The position numbers and the translations under genes are program-made. Below are positions 1-5,403 of a DNA stretch of 10,993 bases, piece after piece. Below the pieces are notes generated by a model. It did not search any database. It was not told the DNA's origin and was given only the letters and a program-made list of their open reading frames with translations. The DNA lies in assembly GCA_042088665.1 (NCBI GenBank), contig JBELMB010000171.1:1-10993 (forward strand), read 5' to 3'. The DNA comes from JBELMB01 sp042088665 (GTDB taxonomy: Bacteria > Pseudomonadota > Alphaproteobacteria > Rhodobacterales > Rhodobacteraceae). Numbering within the stretch: position 1 is the first letter of the stretch; every line of letters starts with the position of its first letter.

Positions 1-1
1 G

Positions 2-421
2 TTGCATGACGCCGAGGAGACCCCGCACCGCGCAGGGGGGCGACAGGTGTTGAGCGGCTCGAAATGGGAAGAAATTGCAGGCTATGCCCGGGCGCAACAG
101 GTCGGCGGACGCATTCTGGTGTCCGGCACCACCGCAACCGCTGGGGCCGACAGGATCGTCGCCGCAGAGGATGCCGGGGCGCAGACAACTTATGTCCTCG
201 ACAAGATTCTTTCTGCGCTCGCCGCACTTGGCGCATCAGCGGAGGATGTGGTCCGCACGCGCATCTACATCACCGACGAGGCCGACGTGGAGGCTGTGTC
301 CCGCGCCCATGGGCGGGTCTTTGGGGCGATCAAGCCAGCGAACACATTGGTTGTCGTCGCAGGTCTGATCGGCGGATACCGGGTCGAGATCGAGGCAGAG
401 GCGGTCCTGCGCGACACCTGA
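2..421 (+). CDS. RidA/YjgF/UK114-family protein lacking the catalytic arginine (5' end uncertain)
   Basis: The product is a small trimer-type RidA-fold protein. Classical members deaminate reactive enamine/imine intermediates; other subfamilies have unassigned roles. Visible family marks, numbered from the TTG at base 2, are SGSKWEEIAGYARA (residues 18-31), VSGTTAT (40-46), DVVRTRIYITD (82-92), PANTLVVVAGL (112-122) and VEIEAEAV (128-135). Residue 114 is Asn where E. coli RidA has Arg105 (its PARSCVEV segment), so imine deaminase activity is doubtful. The in-window start is weak: TTG at 2 gives 139 residues, slightly long for the family; GTG at 47 has AGGGGGG six bases upstream but removes the usual residues before SGS. 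The true start may lie before base 1. The gene converges on the dehydrogenase gene, with 128 bases between the stops. The family call is firm; start and function are not. Confidence 0.87.
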   Translation: MHDAEETPHRAGGRQVLSGSKWEEIAGYARAQQVGGRILVSGTTATAGADRIVAAEDAGAQTTYVLDKILSALAALGASAEDVVRTRIYITDEADVEAVSRAHGRVFGAIKPANTLVVVAGLIGGYRVEIEAEAVLRDT

Positions 422-456
422 GATCGCCGGATCCATCGCGAGCCGCGGCAGGTCAA

Positions 457-476
457 GACACCCGTAGGGGCGTGTC
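457..476. terminator. Small hairpin between convergent genes, possible weak terminator
   Basis: GACACCC at 457-463 can pair with GG at 469-470 and GTGTC at 472-476, with one bulged C at 471 and a five-base loop. It lies 36 bases after the RidA stop and before the converging dehydrogenase stop. No T-run follows on either strand, so intrinsic termination is only a guess. Confidence 0.25.
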
Positions 477-549
477 GGACAAACACGTACAGAGTTGACG
501 GGCACTGCGTATACACAATGCCCATCCTTCTGGATTTACGTCTCGCGGC

Positions 550-1437
550 TCAATCCTTGTAGAGATCCGCGAACATGTCGACACCCTGTGATACCATAAG
601 GTCGCCGCGCCCCTGAGCCACGGCAAGACCCAGCGCCTGCTTGGTCCCGGACGACATGATCGACAGTTTGCCAAGCTCATCCGCCATGGCGGTGTAATAG
701 CGCACGTCCTTGCTGGCGTTCTTCAGGGCAAAGGCCAGCTGGGCCGGATCCCCGTCCACGGCATAGCCCTTTACAAAGTCCATCATCGCGGAGCGCAGCG
801 GCCCGGAGGACATCACATCGTACAGAACCTGCCGGTCAACACCGGAGGCTTCGCCCATGGCAAAGGCCTCTGACATGGCCATCGCCGTGGTCATCCCAAA
901 GAAGTTGTTGATCAGCTTGACCGTGTGACCCGCGCCGGAGTCCCCGAGGTGAAAGACGTTTTCACCAAGGTCGTGCAGGACCGGCTTGATGGCCTCGTAG
1001 GCGGTCAGATCACCGGCGCACATGATGTTCAGCTTGCCGTCCAGCGCATGGGCCGGTGTACGTCCAAGAGGACCGTCGAGGTAGGCACCTCCTGCTGCGG
1101 CGACTTCGGCGGCCAGCGACCGGGTCGAGCCGGGCAGCGATGTCCCGAAATCGATCACGGTGGCGCCGGGACGCAGACCCGCGATCACGCCCTCTGCACC
1201 GCGCATACGCGATTCCACCGATTGCGAGGTGTCCATGCACAGCATCACCACGTCGGATGCCTCGGCCACGGCCTTGGCGGATCCGACTTCTGTCGCGCCA
1301 CGGGCAATCGCGGCATCCACATGGGTGCGCGTCCGGTTCGCAAGAATGGTGAGCGGGTAGTCAAGGTCCAGCAACCTCTGACACATCGCGCCCCCCATCA
1401 AACCCAGCCCGATAAAGCCGATTGCGGTTTTCGACAT
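550..1437 (-). CDS. NAD(P)-dependent beta-hydroxyacid dehydrogenase (3-hydroxyisobutyrate dehydrogenase family, YihU-like GRT motif)
   Basis: A 295-residue soluble oxidoreductase that interconverts a beta-hydroxyacid and its semialdehyde using NAD(P). The N-terminal Rossmann domain has IGFIGLGLMG (residues 6-15). The substrate loop reads DGPLGRT (121-127), and the catalytic segment GHTVKLINN (170-178) carries the conserved lysine K174 with N178; a second family lysine is K243 in SKD. Length is normal. Most family members have DAPVSGG in the substrate loop; the GRT version is the one I recall from E. coli sulfolactaldehyde reductase YihU, where the Arg contacts the acidic group. That suggests a strongly acidic substrate but does not identify it. 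ATG at 1437 was chosen over TTG at 1443 because AAGGAA lies six bases upstream. It is the last gene of the TRAP operon, 48 bases after the thiol-redox gene, which links it to metabolism of the transported compound. Family certain, substrate unknown. Confidence 0.9.
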   Translation of the reverse strand: MSKTAIGFIGLGLMGGAMCQRLLDLDYPLTILANRTRTHVDAAIARGATEVGSAKAVAEASDVVMLCMDTSQSVESRMRGAEGVIAGLRPGATVIDFGTSLPGSTRSLAAEVAAAGGAYLDGPLGRTPAHALDGKLNIMCAGDLTAYEAIKPVLHDLGENVFHLGDSGAGHTVKLINNFFGMTTAMAMSEAFAMGEASGVDRQVLYDVMSSGPLRSAMMDFVKGYAVDGDPAQLAFALKNASKDVRYYTAMADELGKLSIMSSGTKQALGLAVAQGRGDLMVSQGVDMFADLYKD

Positions 1438-1485
1438 GAACAATTCCTTTCCGTTTTCTGCGATCCGGGCCGCGGGGCTTGTGGG

Positions 1486-2004
1486 TCAAGCCGTACCGCG
1501 GACCGGTCGATCCTTTTCAATATTGAATGTCATTCCGTCCAGCAGCTCGACCAGATCCGGGCGCGCTGCCGGCCCGTTGGAGATGTCCACCAGCAGCAGC
1601 GTCCCGTCAGGCCGCAGGCCAAATGCGCCGGGTTCAGCGAAACGATGCGTGGTCTCTGCCTCTGACAACGGGTCGGACACATAAAGCCCAAGCGCCCGCA
1701 TCTGTGCCTCGGACAAGCTGTGGCAGAGGTCGAAACGCCAGCCGAATTCCTCCTTGTCGGCCTGCGCCTTTTCGAGGCTGTCAGCGGAGGCCACGACCAC
1801 GTCCATCTGCTGGGTCCAGTCGTCCAGCGCGGCATCCAGCTTGTTCAGAAAGCGTTTGCAGCGCGGGCAATGCCGACCGCGGTAGACAAAGAACATCGTC
1901 CAGCGGTCCTTGGGCGCACCAATCGTGATCTCGCCTTCACCTGTGACGGTCGGCAGGCTGAAAGCCGCGATCTGCGCGCCGACAGGAGGTTTGGCAGTGC
2001 TCAT
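1486..2004 (-). CDS. AhpC/TSA-family peroxiredoxin-like protein with CxxC motif
   Basis: A 172-residue thioredoxin-fold protein of the redoxin/AhpC-TSA group, expected to reduce peroxides or act as a thiol oxidoreductase in the cytoplasm; no signal peptide is seen. The active-site stretch is FFVYRGRHCPRCKRF (residues 38-52) with C46 and C49 forming CPRC, at the place of the peroxidatic cysteine of AhpC-like proteins. It is followed by DVVVASADS (68-76) and, near the C-terminus, the beta-hairpin stretch GLRPDGTLLLVDISNG (129-144). A third Cys is C94. ATG at 2004 has GGAG eight bases upstream. The gene sits 52 bases after dctM and 48 before the dehydrogenase, apparently in the same transcript. 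A peroxiredoxin between a TRAP permease and a dehydrogenase is unusual; it may protect against oxidative or aldehyde stress from the pathway, which is inference. Family solid, exact class and substrate open. Confidence 0.82.
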   Translation of the reverse strand: MSTAKPPVGAQIAAFSLPTVTGEGEITIGAPKDRWTMFFVYRGRHCPRCKRFLNKLDAALDDWTQQMDVVVASADSLEKAQADKEEFGWRFDLCHSLSEAQMRALGLYVSDPLSEAETTHRFAEPGAFGLRPDGTLLLVDISNGPAARPDLVELLDGMTFNIEKDRPVRGTA

Positions 2005-2041
2005 TTCCGTGCTCCGGGGGTGACCAGATCATTGACCCGTC

Positions 2042-2057
2042 ACCTTACTAGTGAGGT
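2042..2057. repeat. 16-bp imperfect palindrome centred on ACTAGT at the dctM stop
   Basis: The plus strand reads ACCTTACTAGTGAGGT, palindromic except for one mismatched pair, and reaches the first base of the dctM stop triplet. It shares the core ACTAGT with the inverted repeat in the dctP promoter. It could be a second protein-binding site ahead of the thiol-redox gene or a small mRNA hairpin. No promoter was recognised next to it. Confidence 0.35.
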
Positions 2058-3343
2058 CAGACAGGAATAACCAGACGCGGCAGGGTCAGGGAGATTGCGG
2101 GAACGAATGTAATCAACATCAGCGCCACGAAAATCGCGAGGTAAAAGGGCCAGATCGTGCGGACCGCTTTTTCCATTGGCAGTTTGCCGACCGCGCAGCC
2201 CACAAAGAGACAGGACCCGACAGGCGGCGTGCACAATCCCAACCCGAGGTTCACCAGCAGGATCATCCCGAATTGCAGCGGGTCGATGCCAAGGCTGTTC
2301 ATCACCGGCAGAAAGATCGGCGTGCAGATCAGGATCAGCGCGGCCATGTCCATGATCATGCCCAGCAGCAAAAGCACGGCGTTGATCATCAGCAGGATCA
2401 GGATCGGGTTTTCGGTGATGCCGAGCAGGAAATCCACGGTCTTGGAGGGCACGCGGTAGAAGGTCAGCATATAGGCAAAGGCGCCTGCGCAAGCGATCAG
2501 GATCATCACCATCGACGTCGTGCGCACAGAGGACACAACCGCGGTTCTGAAATTGGCCCAGGTGATGCTGCGGTAGACCAGCAGTGTCACGACAAAGGCG
2601 TATAGCGCGCCAAAGGCCCCGGATTCCGTCACCGTAAACACCCCCGACAGCACGCCGCCGACGATGATGATCGCCGTCAAAAGGCCCGGGATCGCACCGG
2701 CAAAACTGATGGCGAGGGCCGTCCAGCCGGGGAACTTCTCCGCCTTGTAGCCACGCTTGACTGCGACGACATAGGCGGCGACGGCGAGACAGGTGCACAT
2801 CAGGACACCGGGCACGACACCCGCCATGAACAGCCCGGAGATCGAGACCGCGCCGCCGGTGGCCAGCGCAAAGATGATCATGTTGTGGCTGGGCGGGATG
2901 ATGATCCCGGCAATCGAGGAGGTCACCGTGACGTTCACGGCGTAATCCGCGTCATAGCCCTTGTCCTTCATCACCGGCACCAGGATCGAGCCCAGCGCGG
3001 AGATGTCGGCAATCGCAGAGCCGGAGATGCCGCCGAACAGCATCGAGGAAAAGACATTCACGATGCCAAGCCCGCCGCGCACCGCGCCAACCGCCGCCTG
3101 TGCAAAGCGCACCAGCCGCATGGCAATGCCTCCGTGGAACATCAGCTCGCCGGCAAAGATGAAGAAGGGGATCGCCATCAGGGCAAAGACATTGATGCCC
3201 GAGACGATGCGCTGGAAGACCACCAGCAGCGGCAGACCTTCGAACCAGAAGGCCGCGAGCGCGGCAATCCCCAGCGCAAAGGCGACCGGTGTGCCGATGA
3301 TGACGCAGATGGCGAAAACGCCAAAGAGAAGGGCCAGTCCCAT
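2057..3343 (-). CDS. dctM: TRAP transporter large permease subunit (DctM family)
   Basis: The 428-residue inner-membrane permease of a tripartite ATP-independent periplasmic transporter. It uses a sodium (or proton) gradient to import the substrate delivered by the binding protein. The chain is almost entirely hydrophobic helices, roughly a dozen segments, with the DctM hallmarks FGGISGSAIADISALGSILV (residues 103-122), MKDKGYD (125-131) and IIPPSHNMIIFA (148-159). Length is typical. ATG at 3343 is two bases after the dctQ stop, and AGGGA is five bases upstream inside the dctQ end, so the two are probably translationally coupled. It partners DctQ and DctP encoded just upstream. Family call is certain; substrate specificity resides in DctP and cannot be read here. 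Confidence 0.96.
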   Translation of the reverse strand: MGLALLFGVFAICVIIGTPVAFALGIAALAAFWFEGLPLLVVFQRIVSGINVFALMAIPFFIFAGELMFHGGIAMRLVRFAQAAVGAVRGGLGIVNVFSSMLFGGISGSAIADISALGSILVPVMKDKGYDADYAVNVTVTSSIAGIIIPPSHNMIIFALATGGAVSISGLFMAGVVPGVLMCTCLAVAAYVVAVKRGYKAEKFPGWTALAISFAGAIPGLLTAIIIVGGVLSGVFTVTESGAFGALYAFVVTLLVYRSITWANFRTAVVSSVRTTSMVMILIACAGAFAYMLTFYRVPSKTVDFLLGITENPILILLMINAVLLLLGMIMDMAALILICTPIFLPVMNSLGIDPLQFGMILLVNLGLGLCTPPVGSCLFVGCAVGKLPMEKAVRTIWPFYLAIFVALMLITFVPAISLTLPRLVIPV

Positions 3344-3345
3344 GA

Positions 3346-3882
3346 TTATCCCTGTTCCTCGATGCTGTCTTTGCGCTGATCACGTCCGAGGAAGAGACGG
3401 ATCAGATGCCCGGTGGAGAAGAGGAAAAGCAGCACGCCGCAGATGGTCAACGGCAGGGAGCGCAGCCCCTCGGACCATTGGATCAGCGGGATGAGCGTCT
3501 TCCATTTGAACTGTGTGAGCGCGAGCCCGTACCAGAACATCATGCCGCCAAACGCGGCCATGAGAACATCCGTGACGACGACAAACACGGTCCTGAGCCA
3601 ACTGGGCACAATGCTGCGAAAGATGACCACGGACAGGTGTGTGTCCTGATGCACCCCGACCGCGGCGCCGAAAAAGGCGATCACCATGACCAGCAAAAGC
3701 GAGACCTGCTCGACCCATGTGGGCGTGTCGTTCAATACGTAGCGGCCAAAGACGAGCCAGGCAAAGATGGCCGTCATGACGACCAGCGCGGTGCCCGCCA
3801 AAAGCATGCTGAGCCGGGCAAGCAGGTCAAAGATCCTGTCCATCTTGTCGACGAAGCGGTGGGATTTTCCGGGATGGCTCAT
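3346..3882 (-). CDS. dctQ: TRAP transporter small permease subunit (DctQ family)
   Basis: A 178-residue inner-membrane protein that packs against DctM and completes the TRAP membrane complex. Four transmembrane helices are visible at about residues 22-44, 57-77, 97-119 and 142-162. The family pattern FGRYVLNDTPTWVEQVSLLL is at 45-64, with W56 and E58 as the conserved W-x-E pair, followed by GAAVGVHQDTHLSV at 72-85. Start: ATG at 3882 has GGAG eight bases upstream; the in-frame GTG at 3888 would leave only two bases after GGAG and is rejected. It is separated from dctP by 75 bases containing a strong hairpin, and from dctM by two bases. Confident by sequence and context. Confidence 0.93.
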   Translation of the reverse strand: MSHPGKSHRFVDKMDRIFDLLARLSMLLAGTALVVMTAIFAWLVFGRYVLNDTPTWVEQVSLLLVMVIAFFGAAVGVHQDTHLSVVIFRSIVPSWLRTVFVVVTDVLMAAFGGMMFWYGLALTQFKWKTLIPLIQWSEGLRSLPLTICGVLLFLFSTGHLIRLFLGRDQRKDSIEEQG

Positions 3883-3904
3883 TGACACGTCTCCGATAAG
3901 GTAC

Positions 3905-3931
3905 GCCCGGCGTCCGCAAGCGGCGCCGGGC
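3905..3931 (-). promoter_or_regulatory. GC-rich intercistronic hairpin between dctP and dctQ
   Basis: On the transcribed strand GCCCGGCG pairs perfectly with CGCCGGGC; inside them CCG pairs with CGG across one bulged A, leaving a CTTG loop, for 11 base pairs in total. No T-run follows, so it is not a complete intrinsic terminator. A stem-loop between dctP and dctQ is known from some TRAP operons and fits raising binding-protein mRNA over the membrane subunits by 3' protection or partial attenuation. That role is inferred. Confidence 0.65.
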
Positions 3932-3957
3932 GCGTTTTGTCTATGACCTGTTCAGGG

Positions 3958-4938
3958 TCACTCGGTCGACTGGGCCAGTTCCACCAGTGTCTTCATGTCC
4001 GGGTTCGCCGCGAGGTAGTCATCGTAGACGGCGCCCATGGCGGCCTGGAACGGTGCCTTGTCCGCGATCTCGTTCACGACGATGCCGGCTGCTTCGACAT
4101 CCATGCGCGCCTGCTTTGTGCCGACGGCCCAAAGCTCACGCTGATAAAGCGCGGCCTCTTCTGCCGCGGCACGGACCGCTGCCTGCATGTCCTCGGAGAG
4201 GGCATTGAACTTCGTGGTGTTCACGCAGATGCACTCGGGGATGATCAGGTGCTCGGACAGGGAGTAGTTGGTTGTGACCTCGTAGTGGCCGACGTTCTTG
4301 AACGAGGGGAAGTTGTTCTCTGCCCCGTCGACAACACCGGTCTTGAGCGCCTGCTGCACTTCGGAGAAGGCCATCGGCGAGGGGTTGCCGCCCATGGCGG
4401 AGATCATCGCGGTGTAGAGATCGTTGTTCATCACGCGGATCTTCAGACCTTCGACGTCGGCCGGGGTGTTGATCGGCTTTTGCGCGTAGAACGACCGTGC
4501 ACCGGCATCGACCCATGCGAGGGGCAGAACCCCGGCGTCGCCCATGGCCGCGGCCATGATGTCACCGGCTTCACCCTCGAGCACGCGGAACATGTGCGGC
4601 ACGCTCTTGAAGATGAACGGCAGCGACACGAGGTTGGCTTCCTTCACCATCGGGCCGATGGGGCCGAGGTTGAAGTTGCCGATCTCGATGGCGCCGATGC
4701 GCACCTGCTCCAGCGCGTCGGGCTGAGACCCCAGAACGCCGCCGTGGAACACGTCGAGGGTGATCTCGCCGCCGGTCTTTTCGGCCACAAGCTCGGAAAA
4801 GCGATCCATGGCAGCCGTGTTGGGGTGGCCGTCGTGGTGGATGTTCCACGCGCGCCAGTTGTCGGCGGATGCGACGGTGCCAAGCAGTGCAACGGCGGTG
4901 GCCGCGCCGATCAGTGATGCAGACAGTTTCGGAAACAT
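3958..4938 (-). CDS. dctP: TRAP transporter periplasmic substrate-binding protein (DctP family)
   Basis: A 326-residue periplasmic receptor that captures the substrate and hands it to DctQM. A Sec signal peptide is visible: FPK start, hydrophobic stretch about 8-22 and cleavage near ASA/DN (residue 25/26). Mature-domain family marks are GGEITLDVF (57-64 region), GSQPDALEQVRIGAIEIG (70-87), LKIRVMNN (165-172), AMGGNPSPMAFSEVQQAL (181-198) and VVDGAENN (202-209). R168 matches the family arginine that salt-bridges a substrate carboxylate (Arg147 of SiaP), so the ligand is probably an organic acid. ATG at 4938 was chosen over a longer 344-residue reading (4992) because GGGAGGA lies five bases upstream and the signal peptide begins there. 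It is the first gene of the operon, about 110 bases after the predicted transcription start. Family certain, ligand unknown. Confidence 0.95.
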   Translation of the reverse strand: MFPKLSASLIGAATAVALLGTVASADNWRAWNIHHDGHPNTAAMDRFSELVAEKTGGEITLDVFHGGVLGSQPDALEQVRIGAIEIGNFNLGPIGPMVKEANLVSLPFIFKSVPHMFRVLEGEAGDIMAAAMGDAGVLPLAWVDAGARSFYAQKPINTPADVEGLKIRVMNNDLYTAMISAMGGNPSPMAFSEVQQALKTGVVDGAENNFPSFKNVGHYEVTTNYSLSEHLIIPECICVNTTKFNALSEDMQAAVRAAAEEAALYQRELWAVGTKQARMDVEAAGIVVNEIADKAPFQAAMGAVYDDYLAANPDMKTLVELAQSTE

Positions 4939-5049
4939 GGGGGTCCTCCCTGGTGTGTTGAAGCCGGTGCTCGCACCTGCCGGTTTTGGCATGGCCCGGT
5001 GCGGGACGGTTCATCCGCCCTCGTCACTCCGCGCCAAGCCCGTTTCTCC

Positions 5050-5073
5050 GGGATATTAGAGGACTAGTATCCC
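5050..5073 (-). promoter_or_regulatory. 24-bp inverted repeat overlapping the dctP promoter, candidate repressor operator
   Basis: In the gene direction the site reads GGGATACTAG-N4-CTAATATCCC: ten-base half-sites with a single mismatched position. It covers most of the spacer and all of the -10 hexamer, so a bound dimer would block RNA polymerase. The symmetry is typical of GntR-type or similar dimeric repressors. No candidate regulator lies beside it in this window, and the cognate protein is not known. Confidence 0.7.
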
Positions 5074-5084
5074 AGATGTGTCAA
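5055..5084 (-). promoter_or_regulatory. Sigma70-type promoter of the dctPQM operon
   Basis: On the minus strand a perfect -35 TTGACA (5079-5084) is followed after 18 bases by TCTAAT (5055-5060), five of six to the -10 consensus. The expected start of transcription is near 5048, leaving a leader of about 110 bases before the dctP ATG. Confidence 0.72.
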
Positions 5085-5345
5085 GACTGTTTTTTCACGA
5101 CCTGTCCGGGGTTTGGGCGCATTGATCGCGTGGGCCTGATCCTTGATGTATCTCAATATGTTGGGGGAAATTCTGCGCTGCAGCACCTTTGGCGGTCGCC
5201 GTGACAGACGCCGGGGTTGGCGAAGCCACCACCCCAATCCAGACGGCGGTTTCGGCGCACGTATCCGCCTGTGCCGAGTCTGTCCTGTGACAGGCTGAGG
5301 GGCAAAGGCGGGTCCTGCAACATGCGCGCGGTTGGGCATGCGGCC
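5085..5345. other. Intergenic stretch without a recognisable gene, between the dctP promoter and the symporter terminator
   Basis: No open reading frame here resembles a known family and none has a convincing ribosome site. The one motif seen is TTGAT-N4-CTCAA at 5143-5156, one base off the TTGAT-N4-ATCAA consensus bound by FNR/FnrL-type regulators; its centre is about 101 bases upstream of the predicted dctP start of transcription. A weak GGGGT..TGGC hairpin near 5213 is not supported further. Confidence 0.4.
5143..5156. promoter_or_regulatory. FNR/FnrL-like box upstream of dctP
   Basis: TTGAT GTAT CTCAA matches nine of the ten conserved positions of the FNR-type palindrome. Its location on the upstream side of the dctP promoter could allow activation from a distance. 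A single imperfect 14-mer is weak evidence. Confidence 0.25.
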
Positions 5346-5380
5346 AAAAAAGAATGCGCCCGACAAGCCGCCGGGCGCAT
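5346..5380 (-). terminator. Rho-independent terminator of the AGCS symporter gene
   Basis: Read on the minus strand, ATGCGCCCG (5372-5380) pairs perfectly with CGGGCGCAT (5354-5362) around a nine-base loop, then TC and six T residues (5346-5351). It begins 23 bases after the symporter stop codon and should end that transcript before the dctP promoter region. Confidence 0.9.
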
Positions 5381-5403
5381 CCATCCTGTGTCAGATCAGG
5401 GAG

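Noticed and set aside
500..523. GGGCA/TGCCC inverted repeat between RidA and dehydrogenase genes as a terminator
   Set aside because: The stem is only five pairs with a 14-base loop and no T-run follows on either strand.
2040..2798. A 252-codon minus-strand reading frame inside the dctM region
   Set aside because: It overlaps the DctM frame throughout, is rich in Arg and His as expected for a shifted frame of GC-rich DNA, and matches no family.
3937..4917. A 326-codon plus-strand frame opposite dctP
   Set aside because: It is antisense to a clear DctP gene with signal peptide and family motifs; its Gly/His/Val-rich composition is a shadow of codon bias.
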